From positions 1 through 64,000 of the forward strand of contig CANQYY010000010.1 in assembly GCA_947628225.1 (NCBI GenBank): DNA of 64,000 nucleotides, written 5' to 3'. This stretch comes from an uncultured Lachnospiraceae bacterium (GTDB lineage Bacteria; Bacillota; Clostridia; Lachnospirales; Lachnospiraceae). Shown piece by piece: positions 7,704 through 17,268 of the stretch (the first letter of the stretch is position 1; every line of letters begins with the position of its first letter). The notes under the pieces are model-generated. The model was not told where the DNA came from. It made no database searches and saw only the letters and a program-made list of their open reading frames with translations. The position numbers and the translations under genes were made by a program.

Positions 7704-8708
7704 ATGAAAACAAGGTATCTGCTTCTGGCATTGACAGTCCTGCTATTGTTTTTGGCATTTCGCTTTCTGCTTCCCCTGACGCTGCCCTTTGTCCTTGCCT
7801 ATTTTTTTGCGAAAATGGTATCTCCCGTTATTTATTTTTTGACGGGCAAATTAAAGTGGCATAAAAAGGTAAGCTCCATTATGGTAGTGTTGGTTACTGT
7901 CTTTGCTATTGGCGGATTTGTTGTTTACATTATGAGCGTTGTGATCGGTCAGACGATTCTCCTTTTGCAGCGGCTGCCGGTTTATGAGCAGGAGATCCAT
8001 TATGTAATAGAAGAGATTTGCTGGAGCTGCGACCGCATGCTGGAGTTGAGCGGCGGAACCAGTTACCAGTATATCGAGGCGCAGACAGCGACTTTGTACC
8101 GGAATATCGGGAATGATATTTTACCGAAGCTTTCCTCCTGTGCCGTCTATTTGCTTCGCTTTACGGCAGAAATTGCAAGCGGTGTATTTATTTTTTTGTT
8201 ATCTACTCTTTTGATCTTGTTGGATGATACCTTTCCTGCGGTACACCGCAAACTGAAGCCGTTTGCAAAAAGGCTGAAATCTGCCGGATTTGCCTATATT
8301 AAAGCGCAGGGAATCATTATATTTGTCATTGCCGCTATTACATCCGTGGGGCTTATCCTGATGGGAAGTGAGTATGCCGTTTTATTTGGAATCGGAATTG
8401 CTGTTTTCGATGCGTTTCCGATTGTGGGAAGCGGTATTATTCTGGTTCCCTGGGCTTTTTTTGAGCTGTTGGGCAGAAATTTCTATGAGGCGGCGATTTT
8501 GTTTACGATTTTTGTTGTGGCGGCCTTCCTCCGGGAAATATTAGAACCCAGACTGTTTGGAAAAGAACTTGGGATGAAACCATTGTTTGTTCTGGTTTCG
8601 GTCTATGTCGGGGTAAAGCTGTTCCACATTGGAGGGATCCTGTTGGGGCCGATTGCACTTACTATACTCCAGACCGTAAATGAATTGCTGAAAGAAAAAA
8701 CAGACTAA
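7704..8708 (+). CDS. AI-2E family transporter, YtvI-like sporulation permease
   Basis: A 334-residue integral membrane protein with the AI-2E/UPF0118 architecture: paired N-terminal helices (residues 5-35), a third helix near 58-85, a soluble amphipathic region (about 90-155), then four to five helices to the end including the DAFPIVGSG and GILLGPIA turns typical of the family. In spore formers the YtvI branch is made in the forespore or mother cell; its substrate is unknown. The GGGAGG-type site precedes the ATG. Its stop overlaps the stop of the convergent GNAT gene by four bases. Confidence 0.8.
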   Translation: MKTRYLLLALTVLLLFLAFRFLLPLTLPFVLAYFFAKMVSPVIYFLTGKLKWHKKVSSIMVVLVTVFAIGGFVVYIMSVVIGQTILLLQRLPVYEQEIHYVIEEICWSCDRMLELSGGTSYQYIEAQTATLYRNIGNDILPKLSSCAVYLLRFTAEIASGVFIFLLSTLLILLDDTFPAVHRKLKPFAKRLKSAGFAYIKAQGIIIFVIAAITSVGLILMGSEYAVLFGIGIAVFDAFPIVGSGIILVPWAFFELLGRNFYEAAILFTIFVVAAFLREILEPRLFGKELGMKPLFVLVSVYVGVKLFHIGGILLGPIALTILQTVNELLKEKTD

Positions 8709-9145
8709 TCCTGTCCGCCGCAAATCCAGCGGCTCATACCGGAGCCGTGATTGCCAAAGGGACGTTTGTGAAACCCAAGTTTCTCATAAAAGGTTTCCTT
8801 ATCCATAGCAGACATGAGGTTTACCATAATGGTTTCTCCCTCCTCCACCTGATTTTCCAGCCAGGCTAAGACGGTTTCGATGATCTGCCTGCCAATTCCC
8901 CGGGATTGATATTCCGGGCGGACGATCACATCGCAGATAAAATAGACATAGCCGCCATCTCCTACCACCCGCGCCATGCCGACAGGAGTATTTTCTTTCC
9001 ACGCAATGAGGGTATAGAGGGAATTTTCAAGGGCAACTTTTGCCCGTTTCGGAAAAACAGGAATAAAATCTACGCTCCTGCGTAATTCATTATAATGTTC
9101 AATCGAAATTTCGTGGGAAAAGGTAATATTTTCTATATTCAACAA
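8705..9145 (-). CDS. GNAT family N-acetyltransferase
   Basis: A 146-residue single-domain GNAT. The acetyl-CoA binding motif A is visible as DVIVRPEYQSRGIGRQIIETVL (residues about 71-92), followed by the C-terminal FYEKLGFHKRP. It would transfer an acetyl group to an unknown amine. The start is TTG, with AAGGA seven bases upstream. It lies 17 bases downstream of the DUF4250 gene, so the two are probably cotranscribed. Confidence 0.85.
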   Translation of the reverse strand: MLNIENITFSHEISIEHYNELRRSVDFIPVFPKRAKVALENSLYTLIAWKENTPVGMARVVGDGGYVYFICDVIVRPEYQSRGIGRQIIETVLAWLENQVEEGETIMVNLMSAMDKETFYEKLGFHKRPFGNHGSGMSRWICGGQD

Positions 9146-9162
9146 ATACCAGTCCTTTATGT

Positions 9163-9339
9163 TTAAACAAATTGGTTTATGGTTTCATCATATTGATAGT
9201 CAACAGATAGCAGCGTAGAGCGAAGCTCTTCCTCCTCTATATCATAGGTTTGGCAAAATTCTTCTAATGTCGAAAAATGGTCGCGTAATTTTGTATTTAC
9301 ATAGCCTACCAGAATAATCGGGTCGCGCGGTATGTCCAA
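9163..9339 (-). CDS. DUF4250 small protein
   Basis: A 58-residue protein that fits DUF4250: an IPRDPIILVGYVNTKLRDHF start and a conserved SVDYQYDETINQF end. The function is unknown. The TTG at 9339-9337 is preferred because GGAGG lies eight bases before it and the family begins right at this residue; a GTG nine bases upstream overlaps the ribosome site. It is the first gene of a two-gene unit with the GNAT. Confidence 0.75.
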   Translation of the reverse strand: MDIPRDPIILVGYVNTKLRDHFSTLEEFCQTYDIEEEELRSTLLSVDYQYDETINQFV

Positions 9340-9456
9340 AAGCGGCACCTCCCTTTTAAAAGTTAATCACATTGTACATAAAAAGGTGTTTTTTTGTCAA
9401 TGCTAAATTTAGGCGCTAAAAAAATAAACAGGAAAAATAAATAGAAGGAGGACGCT

Positions 9457-10878
9457 ATGGCTGAACGCTCGGATTTTTCCAAAAGTTTTGATGAAAATAA
9501 GGCTTATATTGATAATCTGATTCATGTGGATAAAAGTTTTGATTTGATATATCGGGTGGTGGAAATTGGTGGTAAAAAGGCTTGTTTTTACTTTATTGAT
9601 GGTTTCTGTAAAGATGAAGTTATGGAGAAGGTACTAGAGTTTTTTTATACAATAAAGCCGGAGGAAATGCCGGAAACGGCGCATGAATTTTTAAAACAAA
9701 AACTTCCCTACGGCGAAATTGATTTAGTCAAAAAAGAAAAAGACTTTTTGCAGAGAATGCTGTCCGGCGTGCCGATGCTTATGGTCGACGGCTATACGGA
9801 GCTTCTTGCCATGGATTTCCGAACCTATCCGGCAAGAAGCGTGGACGAGCCGGAAAAGGATAAGGTTATGCGCGGCTCCCGGGATGGTTTTGTGGAAACT
9901 GTCGTATACAATACAGCTCTGATACGCCGCCGTATCCGCTCAACCGATCTGGTCATGGAAATGCACACGGTAGGAAAAAGCTCGCGCACGGATGTTGTAT
10001 TAGCCTATATGGGAAACCGGGTAGAAAAAAAGATGCTGGAAGATATCAGACAGCGGATTGACAAAATTGATATTGATGCTTTATCCATGAACCAGCAGAG
10101 TCTGGCGGAATGCCTGTATCAGCACAAATGGTATAATCCTTTTCCGAAGTTTAAATTTTCGGAACGGCCGGACACCACGGCCGCCAGCGTGCTGGAGGGG
10201 AGCATTGCCGTGTTGGTTGATAACTCCCCCGCCGCTATGATTTTGCCGACTTCTGTCTTTGATATTATCGAAGATGCGGATGATTATTACTTCCCGCCGG
10301 TAACGGGAACCTATCTGCGCCTTTCCCGGATCATTATTAATATCTTTGCCGTGGTGCTGACGCCATTGTTTCTTTTGCTGATTATGAATCCGGACTGGAT
10401 ACCCTCCTGGCTGGAATTCATAAAAATTAAGGGAACAATTCATGTACCGGTTATCTGGCAGCTCTTAATACTGGAATTTGCCATTGACGGATTGAAATTG
10501 GCTTCTTTAAATACTCCGAGCATGCTCAGTACGCCGCTCAGCGTGGTGGCGGGTATCGTACTGGGAGATTATACGGTAAGCTCCGGCTGGTTTAACGCAG
10601 AAATTATGCTGTATATGGCGTTTGTAGCAGTGGCGAACTACACGCAGGTCAGCTTTGAGCTGGGATATGCCTTGAAGTTTATGCGGCTGATACTGCTCTG
10701 CCTGACCGCGATATTTAATATATGGGGATTTGTCGCCGGAAGCATTCTGGTGCTGGTATTTATTGTGACAAACCGGACGATGAGCGGGAAAAGTTACATT
10801 TATCCCATTATACCCTTTAACAAAAAACAGTTTCTGCGCCGGTTCTGCCGGGTCAGCCTGCCGCGCTCGGAGCAGTGA
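9457..10878 (+). CDS. GerA-family spore germination protein, SpoVAF-like
   Basis: A 473-residue member of the GerA A-subunit family. The N-terminal soluble region (1-285) carries the DLVMEMHTVGKSSRTDVVLAYM segment and the EGSIAVLVDNSPAAMILPTSVFDIIEDADDYY signature, followed by about five membrane helices (about 288-445) with TPLSVVAGIVLGDYTVSSGWF. Its length and the absence of gerAB/gerAC neighbours favour a SpoVAF-like role in the spore inner membrane over a nutrient receptor subunit. The ATG has an AGAAGGAGG site. Confidence 0.88.
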   Translation: MAERSDFSKSFDENKAYIDNLIHVDKSFDLIYRVVEIGGKKACFYFIDGFCKDEVMEKVLEFFYTIKPEEMPETAHEFLKQKLPYGEIDLVKKEKDFLQRMLSGVPMLMVDGYTELLAMDFRTYPARSVDEPEKDKVMRGSRDGFVETVVYNTALIRRRIRSTDLVMEMHTVGKSSRTDVVLAYMGNRVEKKMLEDIRQRIDKIDIDALSMNQQSLAECLYQHKWYNPFPKFKFSERPDTTAASVLEGSIAVLVDNSPAAMILPTSVFDIIEDADDYYFPPVTGTYLRLSRIIINIFAVVLTPLFLLLIMNPDWIPSWLEFIKIKGTIHVPVIWQLLILEFAIDGLKLASLNTPSMLSTPLSVVAGIVLGDYTVSSGWFNAEIMLYMAFVAVANYTQVSFELGYALKFMRLILLCLTAIFNIWGFVAGSILVLVFIVTNRTMSGKSYIYPIIPFNKKQFLRRFCRVSLPRSEQ

Positions 10879-10893
10879 CGGCAGCGATATCCG

Positions 10894-11757
10894 TTATAGC
10901 CCGGCGCGGATTCCGGCAATTTCCTCCTTGTATGGGGGATAGGATTTTTTGGGGTTTTCGGAATCTTTAATATAAGGAGTTTCCAAAATCTTAGGTACGG
11001 ATATAAACCGTTCATCCCGGATAAAACGCATCAGGGCGTTGGCGCCAATCGCCCCCTTCCCAAAATTTTCATGCCGGTCCTTGTGGGCTCCCCGTTCATT
11101 TTTGCTGTCGTTAATATGAAAGGCGGCAATCTGGGAAAGTCCGAGGATGCGGTCAAATTCCTCCATGACATTGTCGTATTCCCGCACAATATCGTAGCCG
11201 GCGTCATGGACATGGCAGGTGTCAAAACAGATCCGCAGCTTTTCCGGATAGTGGCAGCCGTCATAGATAGCCCTCAGTTCCTCAAAGGAACGCCCGATTT
11301 CACTGCCCTTCCCCGCCATGGTTTCCAACGCGATAAAAACGGGAGTGTCGGCAGATAACACCGTGTTCAGCCCCCGGATAATCTGCGCGGTACCAGCCGG
11401 TACGCCGGCCCCTACATGGGAGCCGGGGTGCAGTACTAATATTTTACTGCCCATAGCTGCCGTGCGGGAAATTTCCTTTTCTAAAAATTCTATGGCTAAC
11501 TCATAAGTTTCCGGTTTTATAGTATTTGCCAGATTAATAATATACGGGGCATGAACGATAAAAGTATCTATGCCGTGTTCCTCCATACAAGCTCTGGCGG
11601 CCGGGATATTCAGTTCGGAAATGTCCCGGCGTCTTGTGTTTTGTGGAGCGCCGGTATAGACCATGAAAGTATTCGCGCCGTAAGAAAGGGCCTCTTCTAC
11701 GGAGCCCAGCAGCATTTTGTCGCCGCTCATACCCACATGGGAGCCGAGTAAAAGCAT
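10894..11757 (-). CDS. nfo: Deoxyribonuclease IV (AP endonuclease)
   Basis: A 287-residue endonuclease IV of usual length. It cleaves DNA 5' to abasic sites using three zinc ions. Visible blocks are LGSHVGMSG at the start, [11 protein letters not shown], the [10 protein letters not shown] metal-binding segment, [26 protein letters not shown] and [27 protein letters not shown]. It converges on the SpoVAF-like gene with a gap of 15 bases. In spores this repair activity is relevant to outgrowth, but no forespore promoter is evident. Confidence 0.96.
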   Translation of the reverse strand: MLLLGSHVGMSGDKMLLGSVEEALSYGANTFMVYTGAPQNTRRRDISELNIPAARACMEEHGIDTFIVHAPYIINLANTIKPETYELAIEFLEKEISRTAAMGSKILVLHPGSHVGAGVPAGTAQIIRGLNTVLSADTPVFIALETMAGKGSEIGRSFEELRAIYDGCHYPEKLRICFDTCHVHDAGYDIVREYDNVMEEFDRILGLSQIAAFHINDSKNERGAHKDRHENFGKGAIGANALMRFIRDERFISVPKILETPYIKDSENPKKSYPPYKEEIAGIRAGL

Positions 11758-11901
11758 GATAATATCCTCCTTTTGTATAAGTTCTCGCTAAATATCTTAT
11801 TCCTTTTACCATTGTATCTTGAAAAAACAAAGAAATCAACTGCCGCGCCGGCAAAAAACATATCGGAAAAGGCAAAAAGTCCGGGCGATGGCAATGTTGT
11901 A

Positions 11902-11930
11902 TTGACTTTATCTTAGCCAAATTGTAAAAT
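11902..11930 (+). promoter_or_regulatory. metG promoter
   Basis: TTGACT (11902-11907) and TAAAAT (11925-11930) are separated by 17 bases. The start would be about 90 bases before metG. The short leader shows no T-box core. Confidence 0.65.
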
Positions 11931-12024
11931 GAAACAATAGAAATGAAAAAATAGCAGACAAATCGAGGCAGCCGACTCATTCATTGGGAGGCTGGCAAAA
12001 GAGAGCGGCAGAATGGAGGAAAAA

Positions 12025-13971
12025 ATGGGAAAGAAACCATATTATCTCACTACGGCGATAGCCTATACATCCGGGAAACCCCACATTGGCAATACCTATG
12101 AAATTGTGTTGGCGGATGCTATTGCGCGTTATAAACGTTTTCAGGGGTATGATGTCCGATTCCAGACAGGCACGGACGAACACGGACAGAAAATCGAATT
12201 AAAGGCAGAGGAAAAAGGAATTACCCCAAAACAGTTCGTAGATGAAATTTCAAAAGAGATTAAGCGCATTTGGGATTTAATGAATACATCCTATGATAAA
12301 TTCATCCGCACCACGGACAGCGACCATGAGGAACAGATAAAGAAAATTTTTAAGAAGCTGTATGAGCAGGGCGATATTTATAAGGGCTTTTATGAGGGAA
12401 TGTACTGCACGCCCTGCGAATCCTTTTTTACTTCTTCTCAGCTGGTAGACGGAAAGTGCCCGGACTGCGGCAGGGAGTGCCAGCCCGCAAAAGAAGAAGC
12501 GTATTTTTTAAAGCTGAGTAAATATCAGGATCGTTTGATGAAGCATATTGAAACGCACCCGGAATTTATTCAACCAGAGTCCAGAAAAAATGAGATGGTA
12601 AATAATTTTCTAAAGCCGGGGCTGCAGGATTTGTGCGTATCCCGCACGAGCTTTCAGTGGGGGATTCCGGTGGATTTTGACCCGGGACATATTGTATATG
12701 TATGGATAGATGCCCTCAGCAACTATATAACGGGACTGGGTTATGATGCGGAGGGAAACAGCGGCGAATTGTTTGAGAAATTCTGGCCGGCGGATTTACA
12801 TCTGATCGGGAAGGATATTCTCCGCTTCCATACTATTTACTGGCCGATAATGTTAATGGCGCTGGGGATTCCGCTGCCAAAGCAGGTATTTGGACATCCG
12901 TGGCTTTTGCAGAACGATGGGAAGATGAGCAAATCCAGAGGAAATGTAATTTATGCGGATGATCTGGTAGAGCAGTTCGGAGTGGATGCCGTGCGCTATT
13001 TTGTACTCCATGAGATGCCGTTTGAAAATGATGGGGTAATTACCTGGGAGCTAATGGTGGAGCGCATGAACTCGGATCTTGCCAATACCCTCGGGAATCT
13101 TGTAAACCGCACGATATCCATGAGTAATAAGTATTTCGGCGGGATAGTGGAAAATAAAGGCGTGGCGGATTCCATGGATGCGGAGCTGAAGGCGGTGGCA
13201 GAGGCGGCTCCGGGAAAGGTTACCGCAAAGATGGAGGAACTCCGGGTGGCGGACGCGCTTACGGAAATCTTTATTTTGTTCAAAAGATGTAATAAATATA
13301 TTGATGAAACAGAGCCGTGGCTTCTGGCAAAAGACGAGGAAAAGAAGGATCGCTTAGCGACGGTGCTCTATAATCTGATGGAAGGCATCCGGATTGGCGC
13401 CAATCTTTTATCCTCCTTCATGCCGGAAACCGCAGAAAAAATATTGGAGCAGATCCATGCAGAAAAATGTGAAATGGCAGATCTGGCAGGTTTTGGACAA
13501 TATGTATCCGGCACAAAGGTTACGGAGAAGCCGGAAATTTTGTTTGCCCGTCTGGATGTGGACGAGGTTATGAAAACCGTTATGGCAAGGCAGGAGGAAA
13601 AAACGGCTGAGCCGGAGGCGCCCGTGATAGATATTCCCCCAAAGGAAGAGATTACGTTTGACGATTTTATGAAGATGCAGTTTCAGGTGGGGGAGATTAT
13701 TGCCTGCGAAGAAGTGAAAAAGTCGAAAAAGCTTTTATGCAGCCAGATCCGCATCGGCAGCGAGGTAAAGCAGATTGTGTCGGGAATTAAGGCATATTAC
13801 AAGCCGGAAGACATGATAGGGAAAAAGGTTATGGTGCTTGTAAATCTGAAACCGGCGAAGCTGGCGGGAGTCCTCTCAGAAGGCATGATATTATGCGCGG
13901 AAAATGAGAAGGGGGAACTTGCTATCGTAGTTCCGGATAAGGATATGCCGGCAGGCGCAGAGATCTGCTGA
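12025..13971 (+). CDS. metG: Methionyl-tRNA synthetase with C-terminal tRNA-binding domain
   Basis: A 648-residue class I synthetase that charges tRNA-Met. It has GKPHIGN as the HIGH motif, a Cys knuckle (CTPC and CPDC near residue 130-155), WIDALSNYITGLG, and KMSKSRGN as the KMSKS loop. The C-terminal 110 residues, from about 540, form an EMAP/Trbp111-type tRNA-binding domain (FQVGEIIACEEVKKSKKLL). The ATG at 12025 is chosen because GGAGG ends five bases before it; an ATG 12 bases upstream overlaps that site. It heads the metG-tatD-rsmA-S1 series. Confidence 0.97.
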   Translation: MGKKPYYLTTAIAYTSGKPHIGNTYEIVLADAIARYKRFQGYDVRFQTGTDEHGQKIELKAEEKGITPKQFVDEISKEIKRIWDLMNTSYDKFIRTTDSDHEEQIKKIFKKLYEQGDIYKGFYEGMYCTPCESFFTSSQLVDGKCPDCGRECQPAKEEAYFLKLSKYQDRLMKHIETHPEFIQPESRKNEMVNNFLKPGLQDLCVSRTSFQWGIPVDFDPGHIVYVWIDALSNYITGLGYDAEGNSGELFEKFWPADLHLIGKDILRFHTIYWPIMLMALGIPLPKQVFGHPWLLQNDGKMSKSRGNVIYADDLVEQFGVDAVRYFVLHEMPFENDGVITWELMVERMNSDLANTLGNLVNRTISMSNKYFGGIVENKGVADSMDAELKAVAEAAPGKVTAKMEELRVADALTEIFILFKRCNKYIDETEPWLLAKDEEKKDRLATVLYNLMEGIRIGANLLSSFMPETAEKILEQIHAEKCEMADLAGFGQYVSGTKVTEKPEILFARLDVDEVMKTVMARQEEKTAEPEAPVIDIPPKEEITFDDFMKMQFQVGEIIACEEVKKSKKLLCSQIRIGSEVKQIVSGIKAYYKPEDMIGKKVMVLVNLKPAKLAGVLSEGMILCAENEKGELAIVVPDKDMPAGAEIC

Positions 13972-13990
13972 GGATATAATCGTGCGAAAA

Positions 13991-14038
13991 AGAGGGATAC
14001 CGTTATCCATCGTTGTATGAGCATAACGGTATCTCTCT
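13991..14038. other. 16-bp hairpin between metG and tatD
   Basis: AGAGGGATACCGTTAT (13991-14006) and ATAACGGTATCTCTCT (14023-14038) pair over 16 bases with one G.U. On the plus strand it is followed by TAGCC with no T run; on the minus strand it runs into CTTTTTC. It could reduce readthrough, shield the metG mRNA 3' end, or terminate antisense transcripts. Confidence 0.6.
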
Positions 14039-14086
14039 TAGCCTGTGGGAAACGGGCGCATTGCCGGAGGAAAGGAGATAACCGTC

Positions 14087-14962
14087 ATGGCAGACAGAGA
14101 GCTTATTTTTGATACGCACAGCCATTATGACGACGAGGCGTTTGACAGTGACCGGGAAACGGTACTGCAGGCGCTGAATGAAAAAGGGGTGGGCTGGCTG
14201 GTTGATGTGGGCGCTGATATTGTTACCAGCAGACAGGCGCTGGGACTGGCGAAAAAATACGGCTTTGTCTATGCCGCCCTGGGAGTGCATCCCAGTGAAA
14301 CAGCGGCAGTGGACGAGAAGGACATGGACTGGCTCCGGGAAAACTGCCGGGATGAAAAGGTGGTGGCGGTAGGGGAGATCGGTCTGGATTACCACTGGGA
14401 AGAGCCGGACAGGGAGTGCCAGAGGAAATGGTTTCTGCGGCAGATAGAACTGGCGAAGGAGGTATCGCTTCCGATTATCGTCCACAGCCGGGATGCGGCG
14501 GAGGAAACGATGGAAATTATCCGGAGGGCGAAAGCGTATGAGTGCGGCGGCGTCATTCACTGTTATTCCTACTCGCCGGAAATGGCAAAGCAGTATGTGG
14601 ATATGGGTTTTTATATCGGAGTGGGCGGCGTCATCACATTTAAAAATGCAAAAAAACTTAAACGGACAGTGGAGGAGATTCCGCCGGATAGGATCGTGCT
14701 GGAAACCGACTGCCCTTATATGGCTCCGGAGCCGAACCGGGGAAAACGGAATGATTCTTCCCAACTGATCTATGTGGCAGAAAAAATCGGAGAATTAAAG
14801 GGAATGGATCCGGCAGAGGTAATCCGTATTACGACAGAAAATGCCAGGACGTTATACCGGCTCAGGGAAAGAGCTTTGACAGGCAGGGACAAAAAGGAGG
14901 AAGGAAAGATTGGGGAAATTGGGAAATCCGCAGGAAACGATACACCTGCTGCAAAAACATGA
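14087..14962 (+). CDS. tatD: TatD-family metal-dependent deoxyribonuclease
   Basis: A 291-residue TatD hydrolase. The HSH metal motif is in FDTHSHYDDEAF, then GVHPSE, VGEIGLDYHW with the metal-bridging Glu, IVHSRDAAEET, GVIHCYSYS and LETDCPYMAPEP. These proteins are 3'-5' exonucleases used in DNA repair and RNA turnover. ATG at 14087 has AAAGGAGA upstream; the upstream in-frame start lacks a site. The last 53 bases overlap rsmA, and the gene follows metG as in Bacillus (metS-yabD), so the order is conserved. Confidence 0.93.
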   Translation: MADRELIFDTHSHYDDEAFDSDRETVLQALNEKGVGWLVDVGADIVTSRQALGLAKKYGFVYAALGVHPSETAAVDEKDMDWLRENCRDEKVVAVGEIGLDYHWEEPDRECQRKWFLRQIELAKEVSLPIIVHSRDAAEETMEIIRRAKAYECGGVIHCYSYSPEMAKQYVDMGFYIGVGGVITFKNAKKLKRTVEEIPPDRIVLETDCPYMAPEPNRGKRNDSSQLIYVAEKIGELKGMDPAEVIRITTENARTLYRLRERALTGRDKKEEGKIGEIGKSAGNDTPAAKT

Positions 14963-15794
14963 CTTTCATTTCCGGAAAAAATGGGGGCAGAATTTTCTGA
15001 TCGATCCCCATGTTTTGGATAAGATTGTAGAGGCGGCAGAGGTGGGAAAAGAGGATTTTGTCCTGGAGATTGGCCCCGGCATAGGAACAATGACGCAGTA
15101 TTTGTGTGAATGGGCGGGGCAGGTTCTTGCCGTGGAGATTGACAAAAACCTCATTCCCATACTGGAAGAAACCCTGAAGGAATATGATAATGTGGAGATT
15201 TTACAGGGGGATATTCTGAAGCAGGACATCCGCCAGATAGTGGAGAACTACAAGGAAGGAAGATCGGTTAAGGTAGTGGCAAATCTTCCTTATTATATCA
15301 CGACCCCCATTATTATGAGGTTACTGGAAAGCCGCATCCCCCTTGCCAATATAACGGTCATGGTGCAGAAAGAGGTGGCGGAACGCATGAAGGCGCAGCC
15401 GGGGACAAAAGAATACGGGGCGCTTTCTCTTGCCATACAATATTATGCCAGACCCTATCTGGCAGCCAATGTGCCGCCCAACTGTTTTATTCCGCGCCCC
15501 GGAGTGGGAAGCGCGGTGATCCGTCTGGATTGTTTGGATAAGCCTCCGGTGGAGGTTCAGGACGAGTCCCTGCTGTTTTGTTTGATACATGCTTCCTTTA
15601 ATCAGCGGAGGAAGACGTTACAAAACGGGCTTGCCAACAGCAGCGAGCTGCCCTTTACCCGGGAAGAAATCGGCAGGGCAATTCAAAATACGGGGCTGCC
15701 CGCCGACATACGGGGGGAGAAGCTGGGATTAAAAGAATTTGCCGCGCTGGCGGATGAATTAAAAAAAGAAAGGGATGGAAAACAATATGAGTGA
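14910..15794 (+). CDS. rsmA: 16S rRNA dimethyladenosine methyltransferase
   Basis: A 294-residue KsgA/RsmA. It dimethylates two adjacent adenines in the 3' hairpin of 16S rRNA with SAM. Motif I is VLEIGPGIGTMT, followed by AVEIDKNL, the catalytic NLPYYITTP and the C-terminal FNQRRKTLQN. The start codon is TTG, with GGAGG nine bases upstream inside tatD, so the two are translationally linked. The KKWGQNFLID opening matches the family. Confidence 0.96.
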   Translation: MGKLGNPQETIHLLQKHDFHFRKKWGQNFLIDPHVLDKIVEAAEVGKEDFVLEIGPGIGTMTQYLCEWAGQVLAVEIDKNLIPILEETLKEYDNVEILQGDILKQDIRQIVENYKEGRSVKVVANLPYYITTPIIMRLLESRIPLANITVMVQKEVAERMKAQPGTKEYGALSLAIQYYARPYLAANVPPNCFIPRPGVGSAVIRLDCLDKPPVEVQDESLLFCLIHASFNQRRKTLQNGLANSSELPFTREEIGRAIQNTGLPADIRGEKLGLKEFAALADELKKERDGKQYE

Positions 15795-16695
15795 AGAAAC
15801 AATGGCAGATTTTGAGGAGCAGATTCAGGCTTCCTTTCGCAGTTTTAAAGAAGGGGATAGAGTGACGGGAACGGTTGTCAGCGTAGAGGAAGAAGAGATT
15901 ATTTTGGATTTACAGACATTTTCCCAGGGAGTGATTCCTGCCTCGGAATATAGCGAAGACCCGGCATTTCATGCGATGGATGAAATCCGCGTGGGAGAAA
16001 CTCTGGATGCGGTAGTCCTTGACAATGACGACGGGCAGGGGAGAATTTTGTTATCCCTGAAACAGGCAAAAGAGGAAATGGCATGGGATAAGCTGCTCCG
16101 GGCAAAAGAAGATAAAACGGTATTTACCGTGAAGGTATTGACCAGTGTAAATGCCGGCGTCGTTGCCTATCTGGAGGGAATCCGGGGATTTATTCCCGCT
16201 TCCCAGCTGGCGCTCACTTATGTGGAGGACGTAGATGCTTTCGTAGGGGAAAAACTGGAGGTGGTTATCCTTACGGCGGATCCCGACAGAAAAAAACTGA
16301 TACTCTCGGCAAAGGAAGTAGCCAGGGAGCAGCAGGCAAAGGAAAAGGAGAAGAAACTCAATGCGCTGCAAAAGGGCTTTATTACCGAAGGGGTTGTAGA
16401 GAGAATGGAGCCATACGGCTGCTTTGTTAATATTGGCGATGATTTGACAGGGCTTGTCCACATTTCGCAGATCTGCCATAAATTTATTAAATCGCCGGGA
16501 GAGGCGGTTAAGCTGGGACAGAAGGTAAAAGTAAAGGTGCTGGAAGTGGACGGGGGTAAAATCCGCCTCAGCATAAAGGAGGCGGAGGAGGCGGCGCCGG
16601 AGCTGGAAAAAGAGCAGGAACCGTTGGAATACCATGACGAAGAAGCGACGACCTCATTAGCGGGACTGTTAGCCGGCATTAAACTGCCGGAATAG
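15787..16695 (+). CDS. S1 RNA-binding domain protein (ribosomal protein S1-like)
   Basis: A 302-residue protein with three S1-type OB folds: about 16-85 (GDRVTGTVVSVEEEEIILDL), 95-175 and 195-265 (GFITEGVVERMEPYGCFVNIGDDLTGLVHISQI). The third repeat is the most canonical. It resembles the short S1 homologues of Gram-positive bacteria and probably helps ribosomes or RNA-processing complexes bind mRNA. It overlaps the end of rsmA. An alternative ATG lies 12 bases upstream; neither has a strong site. The acidic tail suggests a soluble cytosolic protein. Confidence 0.85.
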   Translation: MSEETMADFEEQIQASFRSFKEGDRVTGTVVSVEEEEIILDLQTFSQGVIPASEYSEDPAFHAMDEIRVGETLDAVVLDNDDGQGRILLSLKQAKEEMAWDKLLRAKEDKTVFTVKVLTSVNAGVVAYLEGIRGFIPASQLALTYVEDVDAFVGEKLEVVILTADPDRKKLILSAKEVAREQQAKEKEKKLNALQKGFITEGVVERMEPYGCFVNIGDDLTGLVHISQICHKFIKSPGEAVKLGQKVKVKVLEVDGGKIRLSIKEAEEAAPELEKEQEPLEYHDEEATTSLAGLLAGIKLPE

Positions 16696-16763
16696 CCGGA
16701 GCATTGGCATAACTGTTTTTTCCCGACATAAACTGTAATAACAAAGAAAATGAGGTTTATGAT

Positions 16764-17180
16764 ATGAAAAAACATTGGATGGCAGGATGTCTGGTGCTGT
16801 TGCTTCTCTTTATGCTGACCGGCTGTGGAACGCCGGTGGCAAACGAAGGGGCCAGAGGAAAGGACTGGGCGTATACGGTAGTGCCGCAGAGGGACTGTCC
16901 GGAGGATTTTAAGAAAGAGCTGGAACAAAAAAAGATAAATCGGTTTCAAATGACCTATGACGACGGGGAATACCTGTATATTGCGGTGGGATATGGAGAG
17001 CAGGAAACCGGGGGCTTCAGCATCAAAGTCCAGGGGCTGTACGAAAAGGGAGATAGTCTGTGCATAGAAACCAGCCTTGTGGGTCCGGAAGAGGATACGG
17101 TGGTAAAAAATAAGGCAAGCTACCCTTATATTGTAGTAAAAACGGAAAAAACAGAAAAAACCGTAGAATTTTTACAATAA
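16764..17180 (+). CDS. PrcB-like domain lipoprotein
   Basis: A 138-residue lipoprotein. The signal peptide ends in the lipobox LTGC (Cys21). The C-terminal half carries YIAVGYGEQETGGFSIKV...GPEEDTVVKNKASYPYIVVK, which matches the PrcB C-terminal domain named after a treponemal protease-complex protein. It is likely anchored on the outer face of the membrane. It may bind or stabilise an extracytoplasmic protease, but no protease gene is nearby. Confidence 0.75.
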   Translation: MKKHWMAGCLVLLLLFMLTGCGTPVANEGARGKDWAYTVVPQRDCPEDFKKELEQKKINRFQMTYDDGEYLYIAVGYGEQETGGFSIKVQGLYEKGDSLCIETSLVGPEEDTVVKNKASYPYIVVKTEKTEKTVEFLQ

Positions 17181-17196
17181 TTTTAGAATAAAAATG

Positions 17197-17225
17197 TTGT
17201 AATTTCATAATGCCTATATTATAAT
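17197..17225 (+). promoter_or_regulatory. Promoter of the EAL protein
   Basis: TTGTAA (17197-17202) and TATAAT (17220-17225) are 17 bases apart, 43 bases before the GTG start. It indicates independent transcription from the upstream lipoprotein gene. Confidence 0.65.
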
Positions 17226-17268
17226 ATAAGTTAGGTTATTATCATTATTAAGGAAGGAGAGGGGCGTA

